A stretch of DNA of 64,000 nt, from contig JAPTOF010000015.1 in assembly GCA_028554755.1 (NCBI GenBank), positions 14,457,501-14,521,500 on the forward strand. The letters are read 5' to 3'. A model generated the notes under the pieces. It saw only the letters and a list, made by a program, of their open reading frames with translations, ran no database searches and had not been told where the DNA came from. Each line of letters opens with the position of its first letter. Position 1 is the stretch's first letter. Both the position numbers and the translations under genes were made by a program. Shown here in pieces: positions 11,800 through 23,237 of the stretch. Source of the DNA: Cordia subcordata (taxonomy: Eukaryota > Streptophyta > Magnoliopsida > Boraginales > Cordiaceae).

Positions 11800-13299
11800 T
11801 CTCTATAAGCTCTACCTTGGTCGGGTTAACCTGAATACCATCAAAAGGTAGTACATGACCCAAAGCTATTTCTCTCTACACCATAAAATGTGATTTCTTC
11901 TAACTCTGCACCAGATTCATCTTAATACAACGGCCCGACACTAATGACAAGTGACTAAGGCACTCATCAAAATTCACACCAAAGACTGAGAAGTCATCCA
12001 TGAAAATCTCTAAGTGCCTTTCAATCATATCACTAAAGATAGCCATTATACACCTTTGAAAAGTGATAGGTGCATTACAAAGACCGAACGACATTCTCTT
12101 ATAGGCAAAGGTACCACAAAGGCATGTAAAGGTAGTTTTCTCTTGATCTTGGGGAAACATAGGGATTTGATTGTATCCTTAATACCCATCTAAAAAGCAG
12201 TAATAATTGTGATCGGCTACTCTATCTAGAATCTGATCAAGGAAGGGCAATGGGAATGATCTTTTCTAGTCCTTGAGTTGAGCTTCCTATAGTTTATACA
12301 CATTCTCCAACCCTTAGGGATATGTGTAGGAAGTAGCTCACCTTTATTTTTCTTGAGCACCGTGATCCTAGACTTTTCCGGTACTACCTAAATGGGACTA
12401 ACCCACTCACTATCAGATATAAGGTAAATGCTTCCTACATCTAAGAGCTTAATAACCTCTTTTCTCACAACTTCACTCTATGTGGATTAAGTCGTCTCTG
12501 CATCTCACGAGAAGGTACTGCACCTTCCTCTAGATGAATCTTATGCATACAAACTGAATGGTCTATATCTTTTAAATCACCAATCGTCCACCCTATGGCC
12601 TTCTTATGACTTCTAAGGACTCTTAGAAGACGCTCCTCATTCTTACTAGATAGATCAGGAGCTATAATCAGAAGAAGTGTCTCATCAGGTCCTAAGAATA
12701 TATACTTCAAGTGCTCAAGGAGGGGTTTAAGCTCCAAGAGGGGGGAGACTCAACCATAGAAGGATCACTAGAAACTTCTAAAGAAAGAGACTCGAGCTGA
12801 CTAACCTCAATCAATTGCTCTGGCCTAGAGTTAGCAAATGTGGACGTGGAAGCTACGTACATGCTAATAAATGACTCAAAATCAAACTGCTCCAAAATGG
12901 CCTCGAGCTCAGCTAACTCATCCTCGACCAATAACATCTCACAAGCATGCTCCTCTACATAAGGATCTATAACATCAATAACAAAACACTTCTCCTTATC
13001 ATCCATACCTACAATCGCCCTATTCGCTGCCTCTCCAACCCTCATAGTGGCCTTTAGATTCCTAATCTTAATCTCTAGTAACCCCGACCTATAATAGATG
13101 ACTACATTAGCTGTAGCTAAGAAGAGGTGTCCTAAGAGAACAGGTATAGAGTGCCTAGTGTCATGGTCAGAGTTTATATCTAAGATAATGAAATCAACTA
13201 GATACACGAACTCTCCAACCTGAAGCATGACATTCTCTAATATACCTCGTGGTCTCCGCTCAGATCTATTAGCCAACTGTAGAGTGATTTATGTAGAAG

Positions 13300-15373
13300 A
13301 TAACTCCCCCAAACCAAGACACTAGTAACCTGAGTAGGGAATTAAATTTACGCTAGACCTTAAAGCTCCTGGGTCTTTCAACTGGAGTGGGATGCCCGAA
13401 GTGCAAATGCTACTCACCTTTTTAGTGAGCTTCACTATTTTAGGCATGTGGGAATTGTTTCACTTTCGCGTGCTCAAATCTTTGAAGAATTTTGCATAAG
13501 CAGGAATGGACACAATGGCATCAACTAGAGGAAGGTTCACCTTAACGTCTCTCAAGTGCTCTAAAATCTTGCTCATCCTAATGTCCTTAGCAGGTTTCGG
13601 CTTCTCTAGTGCGACTAGAAAAGGTGCTCTAGGGATGACGTCACTAGATTCTACGAACTGCTTCCCCTCCTTATGTGGAAGGTACTGCTCTCGTCTCTTT
13701 CTCTAGTGGTCTCCTCTCTCTCTCATGGTCTCTAACCTCACTGGGCTCTATAAAAACACAAAGTGCAACCTCAACTAAATTTTCTTTCTCTCCTACCCTA
13801 TTGTCAATGACTCTACCACTCCTAAGTGTAATAACTGTTTTCGCTTGTGCATGAGTGGTGTAAGAGGTATCAGAGGAAGAACTAGATTGACCTCGAGAGT
13901 TTACCTCAAGCTATGCAGACAACTTGCCTTGGCTCCTTAGCACTCAACTGACTAGCTAATTGTCCTAACTGGGTATCCATTCTAGCCATGTAATACTGCT
14001 GTGACTGAAACATCTACAATAGAAGATCAAACTTATCTTCACTACTAGGTTGGCTAGAGGATGGTGAAGGAAGTGAGGGTATAGACTGAGTGGGAAGAGC
14101 GAGAATAGATGGGCACTAGCCCTGTAGGGCACCAGGAAGTTTAGATGGATTTACATGATAAAAACCTAGTGGATCCGACTGGGTAGAACGAGGTCGCTGC
14201 TGATATGGGACCTAGGGCTGGGGGGACTCAAAGTGATTATTACATCAAGAAAACTTAGGTTTATCCCTCTATCCCAGATTATATGTGTTCGAGTAGGGGT
14301 TATAATCTCGTGAGTTCCTCTATATAGCATGAACTTGCTTCTAAATGAATTCTGGAAATTATGGTGCTAATGGGCAAGCTAGGGTCTTGTATGACGGCTC
14401 AGAACACAAGGCACACACCTTAATGATAAAAGAAGAAGACGATAATACTAGTGCATTGGCCCCATGACCCAGAATATGTGCTAGACCTAAACAAAATCAA
14501 CTGGTTAAGCTTATGGGTCAATGCTTCTACCTTAGTAGGAAGATCATGGGATGTGCCTACTTCATTCACTTCTCTCCTAGGATTACTCCTACTCGACCTA
14601 TCTAACACCATATTTTGAAAAGAATCCTCAACAACACACTCTAAAATCCCCAAAGCATCACCAGGTCTCAGATTATTGAATCCCTTATCCAACTTGGCAT
14701 TCACTATCATACGTTAGGACTCAGTAAGACCCCCAAAGAAGTACTGTAGAAGATCGTGGGTATTGTACCTATAATGTGGACACTGATGCAACAAATCATT
14801 AAACCTTTCCCACATCTCATGGAAAGATTTAAACTCGTGCTGAGATAAGGTCATGATCGAAGCTTGAAGGTCAACGGTCTTAGCCATGGGGTAAAACCTT
14901 AGATAGAATTAGGACTGGAGCTCGTCCCAAGATGTAATAGCTCTATTAGGCAAGGATTGAAGCCATTGCTTGGCTTTATCCTTGCGGGAGAAAGCGAAAA
15001 GTCTAAGCCTAATGTTCTTCTGAGACACATTTGGAAAATTGAAGGTAGAACAAATCTCCACAAAATCTGTGACATGTGCTAGGGGACTCTCATTACTCCT
15101 ATCATAGAAAGACAGGAGCATAGCTAATATCCCATGCTTAATCTCAAAACTCGGATTCCCTAAACCAGGTGGATGGATGGCCATATTCGGCATAAAGGCA
15201 TGAGAAAGGAAATATTACCTAACGGTTATGTCATCGACTGCTTGGCGTAGATTTGGGAGCCTAGAAAGCTCAACATTCTCATTATGTAGAACAACAGGAG
15301 AAGGAAGAGGAGGAGAATTATCTTTCCTATTATGGGGAACAAGAGGAGGGAGATCATTTCTATTTTCTGCCAT
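13300..15373 (-). pseudogene. Ty3/gypsy gag remnant
   Basis: An ATG at 15373 (MAENRNDLPPL) opens the frame. A TAA near 15215 interrupts it, after which the same frame continues through FYDRSNESPLAHVTDFVEIC, RLRLFAFSRKDKAKQWLQSLP and SWDELQ. This is the plant retrotransposon gag domain (PF03732 type). A further in-frame stop follows ELQS, then FYPMAKTVDLQ and ERFNDLLHQCPHY, still recognisable gag. Downstream (14710-13300) the frame is repeatedly broken, and I see no zinc knuckle. The position, directly inside the primer-binding site at 15753-15772, is right for gag. Confidence 0.8.
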
Positions 15374-15752
15374 TTCACCTAGATTGCATTTTAAGTTCCT
15401 AAGATGATGATTAATTCTCTATGGTTTAGGATTAAAGAGAACTAAGTGAGGTCTAAGTGAACATCTGCCAAGCATGCACAAAAAGAAACAAAATCTCCTT
15501 CCAACTCTTCAACCTTCTAAACTACAATTTCTACCTAAATCTACGGCATAGAAACCACAAGCCCCTAAAACTACAAAAGAAAGTAACAGAAAGTAAAAAT
15601 GTGAAATTAGACAAAATACAATGCAGAGATTAAACACTAATTATCACGACAATAAAATAGAACAACGAAAACTAAGACTATTACATGAACAATCACATAA
15701 ATAATAAAGCACGTAACCAGCTAGAACATACATACCAAAGAAACCAATCGTG

Positions 15753-15772
15753 CCTCCCCGGCAATGGTGCCA
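15753..15772 (-). other. Gypsy primer-binding site
   Basis: The minus strand reads TGGCACCATTGCCGGGGAGG just inside the LTR end at 15779. It matches, with two differences, the TGGCGCCGTTGCCGGGGA primer site common in Athila/Tat/Ogre elements. Confidence 0.8.
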
Positions 15773-16361
15773 AAAACTTGATGCTATTTTAAAAACCCGT
15801 AAGCACACGGATCAAAAGTAGTGCAGCGTGTGCAAAAGTATGGGTATCGTCTCCTCAGAGAGGCTTCTAACTATAGTTTTGAGTATTATGCGTCCTAAAC
15901 TAGCCACGTGCTAAAAAGGATTGTGTTTGGAATTGAAAAAACTCTAAAGTAAAGATTAAATTAAACTATCTAAACTAATGTGTACAATGGAAAGACAAAC
16001 AAACTAGAGAGAGAGTGATTAGCTCAATAAAGAAGGACTAGGGTGATTACTACTCCACTATGAGATTGGGATTTTCTTCTTGCTTTGAGCATTTTGATGT
16101 CTTTGATTGCTTTTTTTAGAGGTCTAAACTCACTAACCATATTATCCTTAATTCTCGATGCAATCCTATCCCTAAGTGGATCTTACTTAGAGCATAGCCT
16201 TGTTTTTATTAACTAGGGTTTTAGGGCTTAGTTGATTGAGACTTCTAGATTGATGATGATTAATACTAACCTAGGGTTTTAACCGTTAACTATGTTTCAA
16301 GCTAAGGCCTAATTCACCTAAGTTTAACTAAGTGTAATGGGTGACCTATTTATAGGAGCAA

Positions 16362-17870
16362 ATATCTTAAGGGGGGTGAATTAAGATATTTAATAATTTT
16401 TGTATTTAATAATTCACCTAAAAATCATCAATTTATTTCAAGCAAAATATCAAACACGAGATAATCAATATAAGTAAATGAAATAGATAAAGAGTAGATA
16501 GTAGGAAGACAAATGATTTTTAGGTGGTTCGGCCAAGCCTACGTCCACCGCCCAAGGATGCCCCCCTTAGGACTTCACCAATATTCACTAAAATGCTTCT
16601 TCAAATCTTGGTGAAGCAATAACCAAGTTTTACAACTCTTTGAAGCCAAACTTCAAGAAACCCAAAAGTCTTACTCTTGAGGATTTCCCCATACTCGTAC
16701 AAACTCTTATAGATATATCTATTAAGATTTCTCAGCTTACAAAGTGTGTATACAATCAAGAAGAGTAAAAAATGATGAAGAATAGATATGTTCTTCTCAC
16801 AACATGATATAGTAAGAAAAGCTCTTGAAAGCTCAAAGATTTTGCAAACGTAGCTCAAGATTTCAGCAATTGAAAGATGATATTAGATTTTACAAGCTTG
16901 GATTGATGATGACTTAAAGCTTTGAGCGAGTATTTAAAGAGTTTTAAAAGCTAGGGCTTTGGTAGGTAGAAGAAAGAAGAAGAAATAAGGCTAAATGATA
17001 ACAAACGGCTAATGCATTTATTACAGCATTTCGCTCAGCTGGTCGCTCAGCTAGGTTGTCTGGCTTCCCCTTGGCCTTCTCTGATTAAACCGGACGCCTT
17101 AGTCGGTCGACTGGCTAGGGGGTTCGGCTTTTTCTTCCCCATCTCTATTTTGGCCAAACGACCTCCCTGGTCGACCGGGCGATCAGCTGAGGGGTCCAGC
17201 CACTTCAAAGACACTGAAGCAAAGCCAAACTTGCCTAAGGGCCTATTTGGATTGGCTTTTTTCAGGAAAAAGTACTTTTTTCCTGAAAAAGTCACATTAA
17301 ATTTGCAATAACTATTTGATTTGGCTTCCAAAAAAGCTGAAATTCTGAAAAAGCTCAAATACAGCTTTTTTCAGAAGCCAGAATTTTCAGCTTCTCGAAA
17401 AAAGCTGTTCTTCAAAAGCTATTAAAAAAAGCGCTTTTGAAAAAAGCCAATCCAAATGAGCCCTAAAACTCTTTTAAAACCAAATTTATCAAACTTTCGT
17501 GACTCCAAATCAACTCAAAGCACTTTGTAAACAATTTTTAAGGCTTAGAAACATTTCAAAAACACATGTTTACACAACGTATGCATCCAAAATCATTTTT
17601 GCTTTTATGGAAGACAATGTCCATGAGGTTTTAAATTATTAGTATCAAGAAAAGTAGAAGTTTGAGCTCAACAAATCTGGTATCCCTTGTGATGCCTTTT
17701 CTCCACCTTATGGCTTCTCATCATTTTCTTCTTCAATCTTTCACAAATAATGCTCTCCATGACTCTTGTTCTTCTATCTTCCAAGCATATATCTTTTCAA
17801 TTTATATTTAACACTCACAACATGCTTTTTAGTAACAAGATGCATATCAAATTTTTCATCATCAAAATCA
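16362..17870 (-). mobile_element. Copia-type solo LTR nested in the gypsy LTR
   Basis: On the minus strand it starts TGATTTTGATGATGAAAAA (17870) and ends TTCACCCCCCTTAAG (16362). These match a widespread plant LTR family beginning TGNTTTTGATGATNACAAA and ending with the motif seen as AAGGGGGGTGAATTAAG on the plus strand. Internal landmarks are AAGGCTTAGAAACATTTC near 17542, GTCGACC-rich blocks at 17110-17185, and GGTGGTTCGGCCAAGCC near 16523. No internal domain or partner LTR is present. I found no clear target duplication. Confidence 0.6.
17239..17463. mobile_element. MITE, Tourist-like, nested in the solo LTR
   Basis: The 225-bp element has inverted termini GGGCCTATTTGGATTGGCTT and its near complement ending ...AAGCCAATCCAAATGAGCCC. 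It is flanked by TAA on both sides (17236-17238 and 17464-17466), a 3-bp duplication typical of PIF/Harbinger. The same family occurs at 45252-45409, 45415-45641 and 61061-61270, with a fragment at 44316-44396. Confidence 0.85.
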
Positions 17871-19107
17871 ATAACTATTAGTTTTATTTCATCCTAAAGA
17901 CCACACATTAAACCTGGTTATAAAGTCAAGCACAATTAATCAACACCATATAAGTAGATATGAGAAATTAAAAGTATAACAATACATGTTTTCTTCATTA
18001 AGGCAACTAATCAAACACATAGACATGCTTAACAATCACCATTAAACAATAAAAACCAAACATGCATTTAAACCATCAAAATATCTCAAAACAAGTTTTA
18101 CAATCCTTAACCTATAATAGAAATAGTAATCAACCCTAAAAAGATTTAGTTCAACATGTCAAAAGAGAGTGCAAAACTGAAATTTAATCTCAAGAACATC
18201 AATTCCATGTCCAAGAAATTAAATCCTAAGTCTAGAACCTCTTCCCCTTTCAATTTTGCGCAAATCCGTCTTCTTTTCCAAGATTTTTCTCCAAGTTTTG
18301 CTCCAAGATGGCCCTAAAAATCCTATAGAAAATAGCTCCAAATCAGCTCAAAATAAAGATAAAAATTAAAGAAAATAAAAAAAGAAATTTTTTGGGAAAT
18401 TTTTTGGAATTTTTTCTTACTTTTTCTTTCTTGGTCGGAATTTAAAGCTAATTTGGCCACCTCCTTCTTTGCTGATCATGCTCACTGGTGCTGCTTTATA
18501 TATATATATATATATGTTATATTATGCATACGTGTGGTGTGTGAATGCCGCGTGTGTGTGTGTATGTGTTATATGTAATCTATACATACACACATCCACA
18601 CACATAAATATATAATATGTATATAATATATAATATACTAATTATTCGTTAAACAAATTAAAAATTCTAATACTAACTTAATAAATTTTAACTAATAATG
18701 TCGTAACCTATTTAATGTGTCCTAATCTAATTAATTCCTAACCAAAGCAACTAATCTAAGATTGTCCTAAAACCCTAAAATCAAATTAATAATGTTCGAA
18801 ACCTAATTTCCTAATCAACAAATCATCAATTAAAACTAATTAAACTAATACTACTAAAATTAAAATATTAAAAAGGCATAAAAAGATAAGGAAAAGTGCA
18901 CAACACACAAACACTAAAAAGAGTCAATAAACACTCAAAAGCTCAAAATAGACAAAATTAGCATTAAAACACGCTCTTAAACATACTCTAAATCATGCAA
19001 TTCATACTCCAAATTGACACACATCACTCTCGTAACACAATATGTTTCTCTGATAATTACATATTCAATACAGAGAGTAAACGGTAGTCACCTTCTTCTT
19101 TTTCCTA

Positions 19108-19535
19108 CTAGCAATTACCCATTGAAATCTTTGAACACTTGTCAAAGGCTAGCTCATTCTTTTGGGAAATAAGTCCCGCTTGAGGTTGGAACTTTTGGAT
19201 TTGCCAAAGTGTTAATGATAACGATATACTGCATAGTTCAGCCATTTTTTGAAGTTTACAGCAACAATGTCAATCTATTCTCTTATCCTCAAAAATGTAA
19301 TGGCCCACCTCTTTTCCACACGGTCTTGTTAAGACATCAATGCATCTTCTTAGGAATGCATAATACACTTTCTTGGGTAGTGAAGGTAGCAGCTGACTAT
19401 ACCATGGGTCATCTGGTTCAATTCAATGGGTGGTCTCTCAATGATTTCTTGTGCATCAGATACCACAAATTGTGTAATACATATAAACACCAAGACCAAG
19501 ATAGAAGTAAGGATCCAACGGAGTTCTTTAGCCAT
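19108..19535 (-). pseudogene. Copy A: frameshifted ECA1/prolamin-like secreted-protein gene
   Basis: The start codon and signal peptide (MAKELRWILTSILVLVFIC) are preserved. Near codon 38 the coding strand lacks one base compared with copies B and E (428 instead of 429 bp to the equivalent stop), so the frame leaves the conserved ETEPDD segment and ends early. The cysteine-coding region remains recognisable in the shifted frame. The TATA box present upstream of B, C and E is altered here (TTATTAAAG instead of TTATAAAAG). This copy belongs to the older, CpG-poor part of the array. A sequencing or assembly error is possible but less likely given the additional promoter change. Confidence 0.75.
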
Positions 19536-21181
19536 TATGGTACGATCAAATGTAATTAGTTGGAAGTAAGAGGAAGCACTTCTTCTTTAATAACAACGAG
19601 AAAGTGGTCTTGTTCATTAAATAACTCAAGGATCACATTGTTTTGTAAGGTCTTGTTGCAATAAATTTTCCTAAACATAACCCCCATGGGAGCTTATTAG
19701 CTCAAAAAATTAGGGGAAGAAAGATCTCAATTGAATCCACGAGTTATTAGTTCTAGTAAATTATTATGTTTTACTAATTAGTACATAAATTTACTTGTTC
19801 AAATGCTTTACTCCCCAAAAATTACATGAAACTACCACGCCTTAATGAGACCAAAAAATCGAACAATAGAGACCCACAATGTTGAATGTTTTCATACGAA
19901 CTTTGGGAGACATTATAAGTTTAAAGCAGATCCAATTCGATTTGATGACAAAAGGGATTGCATGTAAATCTAGCCGTGACGACCATAATCTATATTACAT
20001 GTGGTAAAACTCCAATTATTCTCTGTAACCAACGTCATTCGATACTATTTTCTTTTCATAGGACCATATTCCCAAACACATGATTCAATAATTTATTGGC
20101 ACAAAAGGAACTATGCAGATAATTATCCCAATTTTTTTAGTCGTGAATGGAAGGTCTCGCGTCAACACAAGTTGCTAGGAATTTGATTGGGTTATTATGG
20201 CACAATTTCAAGAGAACGAAATGCACGGAAAGAACAATTGTTACTCTTGCAATGACTCCGATTGATTTTTGGATGATCCATCGTCGGTCTAGGCGTAATG
20301 ATTCGGTCAAGACAAAAAAGTTGCTCATCGCTGAGTTATTTTTCCCTGACACTTGCGACCAATGGTAAACTACCACAACATTAATTATAAAAGCCCGCGG
20401 CAAGTTTTACGTCCAGATAACTAAACTTTTGAACTCTTAAGGAATGTAGGTAGCCAAAAGAGATGTCAATAGTCCAGTCCCCACTTGATATATGAAGAAA
20501 GGGTACTCGTTTCAAAAAAGATACACAAATATTTTTCAACATGGAGAAATTGTTACGACCGATAAAACGGGACGCACGGTAATATCTAGTGCTATGCCGC
20601 ATAGATCATGTTTTTTGCACATTAGATGTCCGAGTAATGGTTAGCAGCGCAACGCCATTTTACTTGAATTCTTCTGTCAGGGGATCAATTCTCACAAGTT
20701 TTCTTTCTTTTTATTTTCTCCTTTGTGCTCTCCTTTCTCACCAATCACACATTTCAATTAAATAAAGAGAGAAATCCATGAAGCGATTTTTTATTCTTGG
20801 CAGTTGTGGGAAAGGATTGTGAGAGACGATCATAATCAAATTCTTTTGCAATCAGTTATGTGATTCTACAATCTTCAGAACACTGCGGACTGTGAAATTA
20901 ATCGAGTGCACATTAGAAATAGTACTAAGACTCTAAGGAATCGAGTGAATTCTTTAAAATGCTTGGAGGATAGAAATAAGTTATGAAAGAAACGTTTCAT
21001 TCGTAGTCGGAGAAGTTAACATCCTCCAAAAGCAAGATTGTCGGATAGATCTTAAATGTCCCCTCGAAAATTAAAGTTTACGGGCTGCACCGCTATCGCT
21101 CTCGCGTAACACGGTATGGTCCTCTGATAACTGCATATTCAATACAGAGAGTAAACCTCAGGCGCCTTATTCTTTTTCCTA

Positions 21182-21610
21182 CTAGCAATTCCCCGTTGAA
21201 ATCTTTGAACACTTGTCTAAGGCGAACTCGTTCTTTTGGAAAATAAGTGCCGCTTGAGGTTGGAACTTTGGGATTTGCGATAGTGTGAATGATAGTGATA
21301 TACTGCACAGCTTGCCCATCTTTTGAAGCTTACAACAACAATGTCGATCTACTCTCTTGTCCTCGAAAATGTAATGGGCCATCGCTTTTCCACACGGTCT
21401 TGTGAGGACGTCAATGCATCTTCCTAGGAATGCATAATACCCTTTCCTTGGTTGTGGGGGTAACGGCTGGCCGTACCATGGGTCATCTGGTTCTGTTTCA
21501 ATGGGCGGTTTCTCAATGACTTCTTGTGCATCAGATACCAGAAACTGTGCAGTACATATAAACACGAAGACCAAGATGGACGCAGGGGTCCAATGGAGTT
21601 CCTTAGCCAT
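21182..21610 (-). CDS. Copy B: small secreted eight-cysteine protein, ECA1/prolamin-like
   Basis: Intact intronless frame of 142 aa. Residues 1-28 form a signal peptide (hydrophobic SILVFVFICTAQFLV, likely cleavage after SDA). A Pro/Glu-rich stretch (about 30-55) precedes the Cys domain. Mature cysteines fall at 65, 73, 91-93, 102, 134 and 142: C-x7-C, a CCC cluster, C-x8-C and two C-terminal cysteines. This resembles the Prolamin-like/ECA1 gametogenesis-related family (PF05617 type), a class that includes secreted egg-cell and synergid proteins; the triple C and the spacing are atypical, so the family call is moderate. ATG context is strong (ATAATGGCT). A TATA box lies about 50 bp upstream, implying a very short 5' UTR. 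Function is not known; extracellular signalling, gamete interaction or defence are possibilities only. Confidence 0.65.
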   Translation of the reverse strand: MAKELHWTPASILVFVFICTAQFLVSDAQEVIEKPPIETEPDDPWYGQPLPPQPRKGYYAFLGRCIDVLTRPCGKAMAHYIFEDKRVDRHCCCKLQKMGKLCSISLSFTLSQIPKFQPQAALIFQKNEFALDKCSKISTGNC

Positions 21611-21659
21611 TATGGTACGATCAAATGTCGTTACTTGGGGGCAGGAGGTGGCACTTCTT

Positions 21660-21667
21660 CTTTTATA
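21660..21667 (-). promoter_or_regulatory. TATA box of copy B
   Basis: TATAAAAG on the minus strand, 50 bp upstream of the start codon at 21610. The same box sits at the same distance upstream of copies C (23714-23721) and E (26699-26706), and is mutated in copy A. Conservation in the divergent copy E supports it as the core promoter. Confidence 0.65.
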
Positions 21668-23237
21668 ACAGCGAGAAAATGGTCATGCTCATTAAATAAC
21701 TCAAGGATCACAAAGTTTTGTGTTGTCTTGTTGCAATAAATTTTCCGAACCGTAACCCCCGTGGGAGCCTATTCGCTCGAAAAATTAGGGGAAGAAAGAT
21801 CTCGATTGAATCCACGAGTTATTAGTTCTCGCAAATTATTAAGTTCTATTGATCAGTACATAAATTTACTGCTCAATGCTTTATTCCACAAAAATTACGT
21901 GAAACTGCCACGCCTTAATAAGGCCAAGAGGCCGAACCACAGTGTTGAATGCTTTCGTACGAACTCCGGGAGACGTTATAAGTTTAAAGCAGATCGAATT
22001 CAGTTCGGTAACAAAAGGGATTGCATGTAGATCTAGCCGCGACGACCACAATCTATAATACATGCCCTAAAACTTCCATTATTCTTCGTAGCCAACGTTA
22101 TCCGACGCTTTTTCTCTTTTCACAAGACCGTGCTCTCGAACACAGGATCGATAATTTATGCGTATGAAGGAACTACGCAGACAGCTATCCCAATTTTTTT
22201 AGTCGTCAACGGTAGGTCTCTCGCCAGCGCGAGCCGCTAGGAATTTGATTGGGTTATTATGGCACAATTTCAAGAGAACGAAATGCACGGAAAGAACAAT
22301 TGTTACTCTTGCAATGACTCCGATTGATTTTTGGATGATCCATCGTCGGTCTAGGCGTAATGATTCGGTCAAGACAAAAAAGTTGCTCATCGCTGAGTTA
22401 TTTTTCCCTGACACTTGCGACCAATGGTAAACTACCACAACATTAATTATAAAAGCCCGCGGCAAGTTTTACGTCCAGATAACTAAACTTTTGAACTCTT
22501 AAGGAATGTAGGTAGCCAAAAGAGATGTCAATAGTCCAGTCCCCACTTGATATATGAAGAAAGGGTACTCGTTTCAAAAAAGATACACAAATATTTTTCA
22601 ACATGGAGAAATTGTTACGACCGATAAAACGGGACGCACGGTAATATCTAGTGCTATGCCGCATAGATCATGTTTTTTGCACATTAGATGTCCGAGTAAT
22701 GGTTAGCGCAACGCCATTTTACTTGAATTCTTCTGTCAGGGGATCAATTCTCACAAGTTTTCTTTCTTTTTATTTTCTCCTTTGTGCTCTCCTTTCTCAC
22801 CAATCACACATTTCAATTAAATAAAGAGAGAAATCCATGAAGCGATTTTTTATTCTTGGCAGTTGTGGGAAAGGATTGTGAGAGACGATCATAATCAAAT
22901 TCTTTTGCAATCAGTTATGTGATTCTACAATCTTGAACATCTGGATCGTGAAATTAATCGAGTGCACATTAGAAATAGTACTAAGACTCTAAGGAATCGA
23001 GTGAATTCTTTAAAATGCTTGGAGGATAGAAATAAGTTATGAAAGAAACGTTTCATTCGTAGTCGGAGAAGTTAACATCCTCCAAAAGCAAGATTGTCGG
23101 ATAGATCTTAAATGTCCCCTCGAAAATTAAAGTTTACGGGCTGCACCGCTATCGCTCTCGCGTAACACGGTATGGTCCTCTGATAACTGCATATTCAATA
23201 CAGAGAGTAAACCTCAGGCGCCTTATTCTTTTTCCTA

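Larger units (their letters stand above)
11146..13290 (-). pseudogene. Ty3/gypsy protease and reverse-transcriptase remnant (pol)
   Basis: Protease region (13276-13000): QLANRSERRPRGILENV, then VDFIILD and PVLLGHLFLAT, the C-terminal half of the retropepsin. Linker (12737-12465): ELKPLLEHLKYIFLG and IGWTIGDLKDI, a signature of Athila/Tat elements. RT: RMCINYRKLN near 12290, FAYKRMSFGLCNAPITFQR and the active-site block EIFMDDFSVFG near 12000. After the TRIM interruption come RLFLGHASFYSRFIKDFS near 11240-11180. In-frame stops and frameshifts separate these blocks. The protease catalytic block (normally CDLGAS) is missing: sequence passes from LKDPGALRSS to NLIPYS. RNase H and integrase are not present. 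Confidence 0.85.
11146..15778 (-). mobile_element. Athila/Tat-type Ty3/gypsy retrotransposon interior, decayed
   Basis: Reading on the minus strand from the primer-binding site at 15772, the order is gag, protease-like, then reverse transcriptase, as in Ty3/gypsy elements. The element is truncated after the start of the RT/RNase H connection (about 11146), so RNase H, integrase and the 3' LTR are absent. A TRIM is inserted at 11270-11799. Many stops and frameshifts show that it is non-functional. Confidence 0.85.
15779..19025 (-). mobile_element. 5' LTR of the Athila/Tat-type element, with nested insertions
   Basis: In minus orientation the LTR starts TGATGTGTGTCAATTTGG at 19025 and ends GCATCA at 15779, seven bases from the primer-binding site. 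A TATA-like CTATAAATAGG lies at 16346-16356 on the minus strand and would set the U3/R border. Segment 16362-17870 is a later insertion, so the native LTR is about 1.74 kb. A (TA)n microsatellite lies at 18499-18518. On the plus side the LTR abuts CTCTCGTAACACAATATG, which is internal to a tandem-array unit; the element therefore inserted into the array. Confidence 0.7.

Noticed and set aside
17012..17358. Overlapping ~100-codon frames on both strands
   Set aside because: They lie across a solo LTR and the inverted termini of a MITE; not coding.
20137..20403. 88-codon minus-strand frame (MPRAFIINVVVVYHW...) repeated in several array units (also 22199-22465 and 24256-24522)
   Set aside because: It is conserved only because the whole spacer is duplicated. 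It is broken in the older E/F units and shows no domain or signal.
21093..21308. 71-codon minus-strand frame recurring in each array unit
   Set aside because: It overlaps the 3' part of the Cys-rich gene in another frame; it is a shadow of that gene.
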